Shown here in pieces: positions 10,601-23,041 of a DNA stretch of 64,000 bases (the first letter of the stretch is position 1; the number at the start of each line of letters is the position of its first letter). The DNA comes from Centroberyx gerrardi (taxonomy: Eukaryota; Chordata; Actinopteri; Beryciformes; Berycidae): contig NC_136000.1 in the NCBI RefSeq assembly GCF_048128805.1, positions 17,610,354 through 17,674,353 of the forward strand, in the 5' to 3' direction. A program made the translations under genes and the position numbers. Below the pieces are notes generated by a model, which searched no databases, was not told the DNA's origin, and was given only the letters and a program-made list of their open reading frames with translations.

Positions 10601-13518
10601 GGGCATAAAAATGGTCATAAATATTGAAAATTGGCACAAAATAGCAGCTATCAGCAGCTACAATCAAAGGAATATTGCTATTGTTATCAACCATATCGGT
10701 CAAAGCCTAGTGTGATGTCCAACTGCCTAATGTGTTCCTAATATTGGCAATAAACTAAAAGAAAGGGAATGGAAAGAACAAAATCATTTTCATACCTCTA
10801 TCCTTCCTTGTCTGCTCTGACGGTGTTTTAGGTCCACCTCTCTTCAGGCCCGTTGCATCTCCAGGTGTTCCAGGCTTCGCTCCACCTTTTAAAGGTCTAT
10901 TTCTGAAAAACTCCTGGAAGAAACATGCACACAAGAATGCTTTCCATTTAGAATATAGCATTTTTCAGAATGAATAGAAGTTACAAGTTGTAAGTGTCGC
11001 ACCTTATTTTTTTGTTGGCGTAGTTCTTTTATTTTGAGTTTCCTTCCATCCTCCAGGGAGAACTCAACAATAGGCCTCTGCAGAATGACATAAAATGCAG
11101 AGATGCTTCAGTAACACATGATTGCTGATTAACCAAGAAAGGAAATAAGTAAATGTTAATTAAATAACACAGTCTGCCAAACCAAATACATACCACACAC
11201 AGACACCCACCAATATAGAATCTAAGGTCTAAAACTTTCAAGGATAAATAAACATAACAGCAGGGAAAATAAACATGTCCTTGACACATTTACCCCACGG
11301 ATGACCACAGTACTGAAACAGTCGATTGCAGAAACCTACCTTGAGCGAGCCGAAGATGTCAGGGTTGTTGTTGAGGTGACGAAGCGCACTGAGAGCGTGC
11401 TCGTGATCCCGGAACTGGACAAAGCCATAACCCAGTGACTGTCCCAACGCCTGGCCCTTCTCCGGCTTCCTGTCGTACATCACCCTACACTAAAGAGGGA
11501 AACCGGGGGACACATACTGCATGAACTAGCATGGCAACTCAACAGCACCCCCTAGTGGGCAAAGAGATAGATGTCTTTAATTCTATGATGGCCTAATGCC
11601 ACTTGGACAAAACTATTTCCAGGCATGTTTAACAAAGCTGTTATGGGCAGGAGATTGATGTCGTTAATGAAATGTCTAGCAGTGAGCCGTATTGTTCCTC
11701 ACCTCAGTAATGTGGACTCCTTTGCTTCCTTTTACTGCTTGAAGGCAGAGGGCTTTTAGTTTTTTATTGTCCACTGACTTGGGCAGGTTGTGGACGCACA
11801 ATCGGGTCTTTGACACAAACACATTTATGTCCCGAAGCTTGGTCCTCTTTACTTCTTCAAACTGAGGGAAGTAAGCAACACAAGATAGAAGAGTCAATAC
11901 AAGAGTCCTCCAAGTGTTGGTGATTGGAAAGCTAACTATTGTGGAATACAAAGCGTAGAAGGAACTCACTCTGACTCTCTTGGCCATGTCTGCTTCAGGC
12001 ACGCCCTCTGCAGCTTTGGTTCCGGTACGGATCACTAAGAGAAGGTGACGCAGTCAGGAAGAGAATGAAATACAAAAGGAAGGACTCAGAGGCAATTCAA
12101 GTGGCGGTCAAGGGGTTTTCTGATTGACAGTCTGCTGATCTGCAGCAGTGTAAATACTGTAAAAAGGACATCAGCCAATTGGACTTCTGGGAACTGAGAC
12201 ATGACCTTGCAAATGAATCATGGTATTGCGATTAACTTGAGGATTAACTCTTGCCTGGCTAGCAAGGCAGCTTCAGTGTATTTTTCTGAGGCAAAAATGT
12301 GAGCCATTTACATCAGGTAGCCACCACATGCATTGCATTCTTTTCGTGATTGCTGGAAAAATGGCATATTTACTACCCTCTGTTAGTGCAGGATCTTATT
12401 TGCATTAAATCCATATAAATATATCATTTTTTTCTATTTTCAAAACAATTTTGAGTGTAACAAAGTGTCAGCAGGGGGGAGAGTATGGTCGCTGGAGAGG
12501 ATTGAGAGAGGTGAATATAAGTGAGTGAAAGAATGTAATAGGTAGTGAAGTGGGAGGAGAGGAGAGAAAGTGTTGTGTTTACTCACATCCCTCCCTGGCC
12601 AAGTACAGGTTCCTGGTGCCCGATTCTACTTTCACCTTGTTGTCCTTCAGCTTGGCAGCATCCTCCCTGCTTACTGCTGCCACGATCACCAGCTTTCTAC
12701 CATCTACACGGATACCGCCGCTCTGAATCGAACACCCAACGTTACAACTTAGTAAGCAACATGAACTCATTGTATGTAACAGGACAACAGATATGAGCCA
12801 AGAGGACAGTATACGTGTACATATAAATTACAGATATATTGGAATATTTCTAATCAATGATTTTAAGTAAGAATTCATGTTAATCATGGTGCATCTTACC
12901 TCTGCCTCATCCTGCGCTGCAGCAATGCATTTGTCTGCAGCCTCTTTACTCTTAAACTGGGCAAATGCACAACCTGGCAAAATAACAAACCCAGAGATTG
13001 TTGGTCAACCTGTTTTCTGAAAACAAGAGAGAGACAAAAGTTTGACTCAAAGCACCGCTGACTGACCTTTTGAGTGGTCTGTGTCTGGGTGGAGAACAAT
13101 CTTGATGTAGTTGAGTTCCCCGTACTTCAGAAGAATCTCCTCAAGGCCTTCTTCCTCAGTGTCAAAGGACAGGTTCCTAAATCAGCCAGAGGCACAAACA
13201 AGATCTGTGAATGCTAGGAAACAGGTTGAGGATGAAAGGATGACGAGTTAAGAGGAGTGGAAGAGGGCAGAGTAAGGTGAATGACAGCAGGTTTAAGAAT
13301 AAAGTGAGAAGAGAACTGCCAACCTGATGAAGACCGTTTTGCCCTCTTTTACATCTGAAGGGAGAGGTTTCCTTGGGGTTTTCTTACGCTCTGGAGAGAG
13401 AAAGCAGTGAAGCCAGCTGTGTAAAGAAAATCCTTATGCAAGAAAAAATGAATTTTTCAAGTGCATTTCATGCAAAAATACATATATAAAAAAAAAACAA
13501 GCAGAGAATTATACCTAA

Positions 13519-13556
<38 letters not shown>

Positions 13557-14822
13557 CATCGTCCTCATCAAGATCATCATCGTCTGATTCAAAGCTACTC
13601 TTGTCATCGTCTTCTGCCTCCTGGGACACAGCATCCTCCTCTTCATCTTCGCCTTCTTCTTCATCTTCATCTTCATCATCATCCTCCTCACTGTCTTGTT
13701 CTTCACCATCATCGTCATCTTCATCTTCCAACTGGGACTCCTCCACCTGCTGCACAGCTGGTTTAGAACTGACCCTGTGGATAGGATTGGCACAAAATTG
13801 TTTTTCATCGTTTCAAACAACGCATGTTGTTTCAACAGACACATGATAACTGGTGTATACTAATTTGAGATTTGTACTTTTTCTTCTGAGGCGGTGCTGC
13901 TGCTTGTTTCTTTTCTCCTTCCTCTTCCTCAGAGTCACTTTCTGTGTGCGTTTGTTTTGCAGTTGCCTCCTCTGTCTTCTTAGGTCCTATGATGTAAAAA
14001 AAAAAAAGTTAATTGTAATGATCTGCATTAGGGCTGAAACGATTCCTCGAGAAACTCGAGTAACTCGATTACTAAAAATCATCGATGCAAATTCTTTGCA
14101 TCGAAGCTTCGTTTAATCCATATAACTATATACACGCTCAGTGTTTCGCACGGATGATTATTACTGTTGCACAACGCGCTGGAGAAAGAGAGAGAAAATA
14201 GCGAGGGGCGAAGAGAAGAGACAGGCCAGAGAAAACGACAGAAAGTGTCCAAAGTTTCGGATCCAGTGTTGCCAACTTGGCGACTTTGTCGCTAGACTTA
14301 GCGACTTTTCAGACCCCCCTGGCGACTTTATTTCTCAAAAGCGACTAGCGACAAATCTGCCGACTTTTTCTGACCATGGGAAGCAATGTTAATGTGTTGA
14401 ATCCCAAAGCATTTGGCAATAAATTGGTTCGGCTGATGCTGGTTTTCTCTACTTGCTTGTCTAATCCAGAGAGGTCTGACGGTCACAGCGCTTCCCACAC
14501 AGTGTAGCTCCTTCCCTCCGCTGAGAGCAGGGACTGTAGGATAGGGTCCACTTGTAATTGCTACCGGCGTACGCCGAAACTGGCCGGGGGGGCGGAGTCA
14601 GCACTTAATATTAAAACGGGATGAGATGAAGGCTAGTAAAGAATGCACGTTAATTATGGCTATATGTAATGACTAGTTAAGAACGTAAATCAATATGGTG
14701 GCTAGTTATGATGTCCCTAAGTTAGCTAAGTTTTGCTCAAGAAAATAACCACAGAAAATAAAATGCTGCAGTCAATTTGTGAAAGCCTGAGCTTCATTCA
14801 TGTTATTATTATGATAGTCACA

Positions 14823-14872
<50 letters not shown>

Positions 14873-17074
14873 CTCCCCTCACAGTGATGCATAAAATACC
14901 CCAGAAAGCAAAATATCAGGTGGTGTAAGTAGCAATTGGAGCCTAAAATGCACCAGTCCAATACAGCAGGTATATTCAGTTTAGTTTGATTGCAGTGAGT
15001 AGGGTCAGCAGGTGTAGGGCAACCCTTCAACATAGCAAATAAATGTACATTAGCCAGTCTTATGAACTTGTATGATATTTAGGCCTAGTAATAAATATCA
15101 ATAATAATTATTATTTCACCTCGTTTTCAGTAAATCACAGTGTCGTATGGACAGCTTCGTGCGGACAGCTTTTCTCTTTTGTATATTTACTATTGCTCTT
15201 TAATAAAGCAAAAGTATTTCTTATCCGATTACTCAATTAATCGATGGAATAATCGGTAGAATACTCGATTACTAAAATAATCGATAGCTGCAGCCCTAAT
15301 CTGCATCTTGATGTATACATATTGTCAAATGTCCACAAGGCTATTAAAAAGCATTTTCTGTTGGGGATAAAAAAAGAGATACTGTTGTTTACTCTTGCAG
15401 ATGTACAACACTGCCATTACCTGCACTGGAAGATGGTTGTGTGGCAACAAACTTGTCCTTCGGCACTGCCCAGTCAACTGCCACCTGTCGACCTGTGAAT
15501 GAACAATTCAAACACTCATCAATTCAATTCAATTCAATTCAAATTTATTTGTATAGCACCATCTCATACAAAAGCAGTTCAAAGTGCTTTACATAAAAAC
15601 AGAATAAAACAGCAGAAATGTGCAAATAAACAGAAACATCCATGCATACATACACATAAAAACACATATAGCCTACATACACACATACAAACAAACATAA
15701 TGTAGTGTGTTCATTTAAGAAAATGCTCGAGTGAAAAGGAAGGATCAAAGCAGATCAAAACTGCCCTATAAAAACTGTTCTTTTTTCAACAGTGAACAGT
15801 TATAATATTGTATTATGTATTAGTAACAGTCTTACTAATACAATATCAGTAGAAGTGTCTCACTCACTAACCTTTGATCTCCTTCAGGTTGGTAGCGTTC
15901 AGCGCTCTCCCTGCCTCAGACACGTTCTTAAACAGGACAAACGCAAATCCTCGCATCTTCCCGTCTGTACAAAGAATGGGCAAAATAAAGTAAATGTAGA
16001 AAGGAAACAATCAACTTACTCAGAGGACATGATAATCCTTTGCTCACTTTTACATCCACTGACAATTCAAACCATTGTTTCAAAAGATGTGTTGTTCATT
16101 TTTACCCGGTTTGAGGGGGATTTTGGCCTCGAGGACTGTTCCAAACTTGGCAAATGTTTGCTTCAGATCCTCCTCGGAGCACTGTGACACAACACAAACT
16201 GTAATGCACTACAGGTCAAGTAAAGAGCTATAGCCTACACCATGCCACCTTGGCAGCAAGTAAGTAATTGTGACAATATTATTAAGTCAAATTCAGAGAA
16301 TGGGTGAACGGTTGCTTCTTAATTGTTACATTTTGCACCTTAAAACTGAGATTCCTGATGATGAGTCTGGCTTTCAGCATGTTTTTCCGGATTCCTTTCG
16401 CTTCCTTCACATTTCCCTTTGGTGCTGGAGCTGGAGCTGGAGCTGGAGCTGGAGCTGGAGCTGGTGCTGGAGCTGGAGTGGGCTCCTTCGGTGCTAAATG
16501 GAAGACAGAGCCACGACAGGGACCTATGATTAGTTATCAAGACTTCTCCCATTCACTAGTCTTATGGGGTTTCTGGACATGCATTCATACACACCTGTTT
16601 TCTTTTTGTCATTTACTTTCCTCTTGGCCACTGACAGCGATATCCTCTGTCCGTCGTATTCTTTTACTTCTTTCATGGCGCGCTGTGCGTCCTCCTCCAT
16701 GGCATAGGTGACATAGCCAAATCCGCGACATTTGTCTGTGCCTGGGTGTATGGACAAGTATGTCAATATTAATCAGTGATTTCTGTTGCCACAGCAACCA
16801 TTCATTAAGATGCCTCAATAGCTCTGCTCTGTATTAATAAGCCTGTGTCGCCCTGCGTGCTCCATCTCCAGTAAACTACGTTAAGCAACACACATATTAG
16901 TTGATATTGTACAAGCTGTTTTCTGCGGCTGAATGATTACGGTTCTCACTTCTCACCTTTCTCGTTGACCACGAAGCATTGCTTTACAGGACCAATTTCG
17001 GAGAAAATCTCCTCAAGACGTTGATTTGAAGCCGACGTCGGCAGAGAGCGGACGAACACAGTGATCGCTGGCAT
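7698..17074 (-). CDS. rbm28: RNA-binding protein 28 (four RRMs)
   Basis: Nucleolar RNA-binding protein, ortholog of yeast Nop4, for 60S ribosome assembly and spliceosomal snRNPs (family knowledge). Twenty coding exons join in frame to 793 residues (human 759): 17074-16957, 16741-16595, 16493-16339, 16181-16106, 15964-15872, 15492-15421, 13986-13878, 13774-13515, 13390-13324, 13176-13067, 12973-12900, 12722-12587, 12034-11970, 11861-11703, 11489-11340, 11077-11003, 10913-10796, 10044-9906, 9684-9567, 7838-7698. RRM1 is at about 4-80 ([15 protein letters not shown]), RRM2 about 130-210 ([17 protein letters not shown]), an acidic region 221-343 with a pure Asp run, RRM3 about 360-450 (VFIRNLSF, GCAFAQF), RRM4 about 505-595 (LCVHNLP, GYGFVQF), then a basic tail ending KRNKWFNS as in the family. 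A low-complexity Ala-Pro tract lies at about 90-110. The start has G at -3. Intron 6 carries a hAT element. Confidence 0.96.
13515..13774 (-). repeat. Acidic low-complexity exon of rbm28 with GAT triplet run
   Basis: This single exon encodes an almost uninterrupted Asp/Glu/Ser stretch ending in about eleven consecutive Asp codons, nearly all GAT (13520-13551). It matches the acidic linker between RRM2 and RRM3 in vertebrate RBM28. The GAT run is a coding microsatellite and may vary in length. Confidence 0.85.
14029..15298. mobile_element. Non-autonomous hAT-type transposon, 1,270 bp, in rbm28 intron 6
   Basis: The element starts TAGGGCTGAAACGATT and ends AATCGATAGCTGCAGCCCTA, inverted ends rich in ATCGAT/ACTCGATTACT. 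It is bounded by an exact 8-bp target duplication, ATCTGCAT, at 14021-14028 and 15299-15306, as made by hAT transposases. No transposase frame is present. Inside are a GTTGCCAACTTGGCGACTTT segment, probably a second repeat, and a CA microsatellite. Confidence 0.85.
14821..14869. repeat. CA microsatellite inside the intron 6 hAT element
   Basis: A nearly pure run of CA dinucleotides with one TA interruption near its left end. Confidence 0.9.
15518..15690. repeat. Dispersed repeat tail (retroelement-like)
   Basis: An ATTCA pentamer run leads into TTTATTTGTATAGCACC and CAAAGTGCTTTACA. Both resemble the 3' tails of dispersed retroelements that are common in fish genomes. No coding part remains. 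It lies in rbm28 intron 5. Confidence 0.5.
16412..16493 (-). repeat. Hexanucleotide repeat coding Ala-Pro in rbm28 exon 3
   Basis: On the + strand GGAGCT is repeated with two GGTGCT variants (about 16419-16475). Read on the minus strand in the rbm28 frame it encodes alternating Ala-Pro in the linker between RRM1 and RRM2. Human RBM28 has a Lys-rich linker here from memory, so the tract looks lineage-specific. Confidence 0.8.
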
Positions 17075-17284
17075 GGCTCACAAACTTCGCTGCCTAGCTA
17101 ATGTTAGGCTTATCGGCTCGGAAACAATAATGAACTCACAAGCTAAAGCGTAACTTGTTAACAGTATTGTCTTCGCAGTTCGTTTCTTAATATTCAATAT
17201 CAGAATCTCAACCTATAGTGAGACGAATACATGTTTTAAAAACTGTTTAACTTCAACATCACGACCAAGTTAGATTGTCGCATG

Positions 17285-17335
17285 TTTACATGTGGGGGCA
17301 GCCATCTTCAGCATTCAGCGGAAGTCGTCATCGAG
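17285..17335 (-). promoter_or_regulatory. Probable rbm28 promoter (YY1 and ETS motifs)
   Basis: On the minus strand AAGATGGCTGC (17299-17309), a YY1-type motif usually found just downstream of housekeeping start sites, lies about 225 bases before the rbm28 ATG. A CGGAAGT ETS consensus (17319-17325, + strand) and a CGTCATCG ATF-like motif (17325-17332) lie just upstream. There is no TATA box. This fits a ribosome-biogenesis gene; binding is inferred. Confidence 0.5.
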
Positions 17336-19902
17336 CCATTCGATTTTTTTTTTCTTCTTCTCTAAATTTCTGACGGACGCATCCAGCGATAAAGGTGCAT
17401 ACCGCCACCTACTGTACCAGAGCTTTACACAAACATCATTCTATTTATTTATTTATTGGCTTATATTTCCATATTTCGCCCATTAGTAGGATCCGTTCCA
17501 CATTTCATTTGGGTTGTGAAGCGCTTTAAGCTGCATTCGCATGCATGAAATGTGCTATACAAATAAAGTCTGATTGATTTAAATCCATCAGTATAAATGG
17601 TCATATACTTATATAAATGTATCTTCACATGGTTATAAGTATCCAATGTTATCTATTCCCATTCCACTCTCTTTTTCTCTATCAGCTGTAGATCCACCTT
17701 GGAAACTGGAAGTAACCATGGATGAGCATTGCCCCATACTATACTGTACATGATCTAGCTCATTTAGGTGATGTTCTTCTTCATATTCCATCCAAATCCT
17801 TTAGCTTTACATTGTATACTTTCCAAGCAATCACATGATACCCTCATGACATTCGTTTTTGTGGGCATTTATAGTTTTTACCCTATAATACTCATGAGTG
17901 CCCCGAAGCTAGAAACATTTTTTAAAACATACTTAACATTTCAAATGATGAATTTTCTATAAATGGCCCTGGGGGAAAACACATATTGCACCACATCAAG
18001 TTACCATCACTTTTAATTCAAAACAACACACAAGGCTGACAAATGTTTTGACAAAATTCTGTGTGCATATTAAGTACAAAGATTATTAAATCTAGGAAAT
18101 GTTCAAGTTACAAAATAGGCTGGCAACCTCCCTGTGTGTTATATGGACTAACAAATTTCACCTGTGTTTCATTTGGCATGAGGGTGAGTAGATGATGACA
18201 GAATTTTCATTTTTGGGTGAACTATTCCTTTAAGGCACAGGTTGTCTGTGTATGGTGTAATAAGCAAAAAATCATAATTGCACAGCATTTTCCATGGCTG
18301 TCTCAGTCACAAGAGTACATGAATACAACACAAGTGCAGCTCTTCATCACAAGTTGGGTCATACTGTAAGATGCTTGATACATATTATTATATTATGCCA
18401 TGAACTCAACCAGTATTGGAGATTCTGGAGCATCATATGGTGTTTTGTTTGTGTTTGGTAATGAATTAGTCAGTAAGGCCTTATAATAATAGTACTACTT
18501 TTCCCTTTAATGACTAGTGTAACAAATTATGTAAATTTCAGTAATAATATTTCAGTTTAAAAAAAAAGTTGTTACTTTTGTTATCACAACCTCTAAACAT
18601 CAAATTGAAGTAGAATTATCCAAAAACTATCTCAGCCTATTTCAACATTCAGTTGACACTTTCCCACAGTAAGCCTGCATAGATCAGAAATGGCAGAAGA
18701 GTTTACTCTCTCTGAGTGCAAGTATTCCCATTGCTTTGATTTTACTGAACAAAAGGATGACAAGAACATTGCTACATCAACAAACTATTTGGTTCGGCTG
18801 ATCATTCACAGGAGAAGAGCACCAGAGAGGTAACCGAGTTATCCCAATTTTTGAAGGTAAGAGACGATGTAATCGTCAATTTTGGGTGTGTAACAGAAAC
18901 ATGTTGTAGCCTAATGAATGGTGTAACAAATTACAGCTCCCACTGAGTAACAAGTAAAACAACAACATTACTTGTTTTGAGTAACATTGAAATACAAACA
19001 TTGAAATATAGCATAGACCTGGTAGAAAGACACCCTAACTAACCCTAACCCTTGTCACAAAATGTACCTAGGGATGATCTGATTTGGATAGTTTACACCT
19101 ATAACCCTATAAACTAAAATTACCACACTGATACTGATCTATTCATCTATAATATTTCATGCCTCCATGTAAGGATGACAAGTTGCAGTGTACTTCCATC
19201 AAAAGACACATTCAATAACGAGTGCTGGCTAGTTGTACATGTGACATGCCAGGATTCATTTCCCTGAGTGTTAACTGTAGAAGTGCCAATCTGAAAACTT
19301 TAAATGTGCAACTTAAATATTCTGTTTACATTATGTATGACTTTTAAGGCATTTAGTCTACGTTCCCATCCAGAGCGACTTAGTGAAAGCAACAATTCAA
19401 TAATCTTAATTTCATAGATGACTCACATTACAAGCAAACAACAGTTCGGAGTGAAGGGCTCAGCAGCGCCTCAACAATACATGTAACAAATATTCCTGTG
19501 AGTGACACATAAAAGAATGAGGATTTTTGTTTTCTCCAAATAATCAAGATAAGGCCATTTTTAGAGGAAGTAAAAAAGAGGAAAATCAGAATAGATTATT
19601 CACTTAGCACATCGTGTAAAATCCAGTTTAGCATGTTAACTATGTCGTATAGTTAAAGCGTTAATCCTCAAGTTCCTTGTTTTTCCTTTTGGCAACATCT
19701 TTGGTGTTAAGTGGTCATTGATTTTTCCCTGGAAAGACCTATCTGACAGCAAATGTAAATGCAAATGCAAAAGTTGTATTAATTAGCTATAGAGAGTAAC
19801 AAAACGGACATGTAAGTCACAGATGATTAATTTAAAAATATTATTAAATGTGTTTTTCCACAGATAATTGCCACTGCTACCTTAGTGCATTATTATTCTA
19901 TT
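17336..19902. other. Intergenic region between rbm28 and the DUF829 gene
   Basis: No gene was seen. Two dispersed-repeat ends are recognisable: 17510-17580, a 3' tail with GAAGCGCTTTAAGCTGCATTC and CTATACAAATAAAG; and 18177-18240, one terminal repeat with TTTGGGTGAACTATTCCTTTAA, a motif very common at the ends of fish DNA transposons. No matching left end was found for the second. The rest is A/T-rich unique-looking sequence. Confidence 0.5.
17510..17580 (+). repeat. Retroelement 3'-tail fragment
   Basis: The stretch ends with ATGTGCTATACAAATAAAG followed by TGATTGATTT, typical of 3' tails of dispersed non-LTR elements and their SINEs in fish. Only about 70 bases remain. Confidence 0.45.
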
Positions 19903-19908
19903 TTTATT
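19903..19908 (-). terminator. Polyadenylation signal of the DUF829 gene
   Basis: AATAAA on the minus strand, about 67 bases past the stop codon. Confidence 0.5.
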
Positions 19909-19974
19909 TACACATACAGTAAAATGAGCAAGACCCAGCTAATTTTGCTGTATCGAACTTGTCAGTGAGGGACG

Positions 19975-21963
19975 TCACATCTTGGCCTTCAGAGGGGTGA
20001 TGCTGAGGGTCTGGAGGAACGTATCCAGGGTGCTCAGATACTCTTGCGGGTGCTTCTTCATGTGACCCGCATGTGTTGAATCATCCCACTTCTTTGCCGT
20101 GACGTCCATCCCACGTTCCCGCCACAAGTCGATCAGCTCCTCCATAGCTCGCGGGTCGCTCATCGGATCGTTCTCGCAAAAGAAGAACAGTGCAGGCGCA
20201 GTGACAGGAGTGTTACGGAACACATCGATGCTCGTGTTAAAGTAATCCACCGTTTGCTGTTTGAAGATTCCAAAGTATGCCAGGCTGACTCGTTTCACCA
20301 GTTTCTCCCAGTTAGGAAATACAGTCTTACCTAGACCTGGGCAGAGAGGAGAAGAATCACACTTACCATAAGACAAATCATTCACTCCTAATTGGATTCA
20401 GCATTTCATGCAAGAATATAGAATCATTTTGAATCCAGTCAGCATGATGGTGCATATTTAATACTTTATAAAGTGAAATAACTGAATGTGTGAAATCATG
20501 TCAATCATTTAACCAACCTATAGCCATCTTCTCTAGTGAGCCCACCACCAAGCTATCATAGACATGGCCTCTGATCCTCTGTGTGAGCCCCTGGTATTTC
20601 TCCGTGTCCTGGGACACGTGCACCAGCAGCTGGGCAAATGTGTAGCCACCAACAGAGAAGGCATGCACAAGCAGTGGGCGTGACACAAAGTGCTCACTCT
20701 GGAGCACCTCCAGTATCCTCTCTCCATATTCCAGCCCCCAGCGTGGCCACAGGAACTCTTTCACCTGGCGTAAGAAAGACAAAGAAAAGGATGAAGGACT
20801 GCTCTCCTTTTTGCTTGTCGACGTGACGTGAAAGACTTGAAGTCAAGCAGCTTAGAGGTGCGTAGAGCACGGTGCGTTGATCCTCTAATGCAAGCCTCAG
20901 TGAAGCTAGATGATCATGAACGCAAGTGCCGTATAATAAAGATGCAAAACCATGTTCAAAAATGCCAAAAAGCCAAAATCCACAGATACAGTAATTAACT
21001 GTGACAAATCCATAACTGTTAACATAAAAATCGGAATATTATGAACATTTTCTAGTAAAATATGTCAGCCCTACACCCACATGAGCATGGCCACATTTAC
21101 ATGCATCCCCACACACACATACTGGCTTTGTATTGCCACAGGCTTCATTTTGACCTACTGAGCTAATTGTAGGAGGACTAGTTCTTTTTGTGGCTGAGCC
21201 GGCCTTGTCTATGCTTGGATCTTATCACAGTTTGAATTGTGGTTCTCTGATTCTACTTTTAATAAGAACTACTCAGTTTGCATCGTATGACATGAACAGG
21301 CAAACTCCCATTTCACTCACATGATCAGATATGCTAACAGAGAGTGAAGTAAAATAGAGAATTATCTCACTTTCAAATGTTTCAGTAGTTCACTACATCT
21401 AATAGCTAACTTAATGGCAGAGCATCCACAGCTGGGAAAATGGGTTAAAAAGTAAGGGAGAAATGGCAGCGTTAGCATATAATATATAACTCATAATAAA
21501 AAATATATAGTCTGTCAGTATCAAAATAACAAAATATTTAAGCTAAAGGTTAGTTAATTTTCCAAAGTTTATTTACCAGAAGTGGCTGATTGGCTGATGC
21601 ATTCAAGACAACCACTGAATAATCCAGCTATATACATGTCTTAAACTAAAAAAAAAGTCTCCAGTCCCCAATATCAGTTTTGATCTGGTGATTTGTGCAG
21701 CCTCAGATTTATGCTCTCCTTACCTCACTCTCCACCATGAGCACATCAAAGCCAGTGCGGAAATAGATTTCACAATACTTGGACACAGCTTGGGGCCGTG
21801 AACCCAGCCATGGCAGCATCAGCAGAAGGGGTTTGGTGTGTACAGGGGCTGGGGTCTGATGTTCTGAGCTGGCAGGTGCTGCCTCATTCAGGTAGAGAGT
21901 GATGTTCTTACTGAGGCGCTGCGTAGTAATGCCTCTGCTGATGATGGCTGCCCGGGCCAGCAT
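19975..21963 (-). CDS. TMEM53-like DUF829 alpha/beta-hydrolase-fold protein
   Basis: Three coding exons (21963-21724, 20764-20518, 20336-19975) join in frame (phases 0 and 1) to 282 residues. The pattern is that of DUF829/TMEM53: an N-terminal beta strand (LLLMLPWLGSRP, about 48-59) with a KYCEIYFRTGFDV segment, a nucleophile elbow HAFSVGG (compare FSNGG of TMEM53), an acidic strand FFFCENDPMSD, and a late histidine in DSTHAGHM. Ser, Asp and His thus occur in catalytic-triad order. Unlike TMEM53 I see no hydrophobic stretch long enough for a confident membrane helix, and the basic, Ser/Thr-rich first 30 residues could be a mitochondrial presequence (inference). The substrate is unknown. A non-coding 5' exon is likely, because acceptor-like AG sites lie just before the ATG. 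It sits between rbm28 and prrt4. It could be a TMEM53 paralog rather than the ortholog. Confidence 0.85.
20765..21723 (-). other. Intron 1 (coding) of the DUF829 gene
   Basis: This 959-base intron holds nothing I recognise beyond A/T-rich sequence. Confidence 0.6.
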
Positions 21964-22268
21964 AGTGACACCTACAGACCCACTGGGGGCAAGGCACTGG
22001 TGAGAGGATCTGCAGAAAAGGAAAAAACAAGGAGAATACAGAGCTGAATGACACCAGGTGCAAAAATTATCCCCAGTTTGTCCATGCTAAAACATCTGGC
22101 AGAATTGAGATCAATGTTAGCATTAGTCAAAGCACTCTGAGTTATGATAACTAGTTGCCTTGTCATTTGACTCTTCGACCCGCCTACATCTGTTGGGATG
22201 TCTAGCTCGCTCTTGATGTTTTACAGGCGTCGACCAAAGAAGACCGGCCAGGTAACTACGGTGACAAC

Positions 22269-23041
22269 CAGGCACGTGCAGAGAGGGGGGCTATGGGTGC
22301 TTGGGCACCTGCCCCTTTTCCCTTAATTGAACAAGATGCCCCTTCTGATCTAAATTTATTATTTTATTTTAGGCATTTTCCGAATAGTTAATAAATTGTA
22401 GCGATACGAGCGAAAGTATTTGAGCAACTGCAAAACACAAATGAATTGTTTGCACAGTGTATTGCCCCTTTCTCTGTCCTTCTCACATGTGGACGTCCCC
22501 CCCCCCCCCCCCCCGTATTTTTTCATTTTACATATTATATAGTGAGTGGCTGCAAGACGCCCTCAAAAGCAAGAAGGGCGAAAGTAAAAGAGAAAGTAAA
22601 GCAGAAGGCAGCTATGGGACTCAAGACAACAGGTGAGAGGCAGACTGGGGAGTCAGACGGTGGCAGGGCTAACTTAGCTTCATCATGCAAGGAAAAAAAT
22701 AGATTTATCCAATATCTATCCAATAAAGATTGTTACATTTTGTTTAGAGTCTTCAGCTTGTACTATTATGATAGAAATATAATAAGATAATTGAGTATTT
22801 TTTATTTTATTTTTTTTTTTAGCACAGGCAGACAGAAATGCAGAGAGTTGAGGGGGAGAAAGAAGAGGACAGTGAGACAGAAAGACAAGAGATGAAAGCA
22901 AATATAACAGATGAGTAAAGTAAAGGGATATAACAACACCGCATCGCTGCACTCCTAAAACACAGAGATTCTTCCACAGACTGACACTGTAGATGCCCCT
23001 TTTTTCATTTGAGCACCTGAAGAACTCTCTGCACGTCCCTG
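22269..23041. mobile_element. Non-autonomous hAT-type transposon, 773 bp
   Basis: Inverted ends (CAGGCACGTGCAGAGAG at the left, CTCTCTGCACGTCCCTG at the right) are flanked by an exact 8-bp target duplication, GTGACAAC, at 22261-22268 and 23042-23049. Subterminal regions also mirror each other (GGGCACCTGCCCC versus GAGCACCTGAAG). There is no transposase frame. It contains a poly-C run at 22498-22514 and lies about 300 bases upstream of the DUF829 start codon, possibly in its promoter. Confidence 0.85.

Noticed and set aside
13461-13846. His- and Ser-rich + strand frames
   Set aside because: They are antisense shadows of the acidic rbm28 exon.
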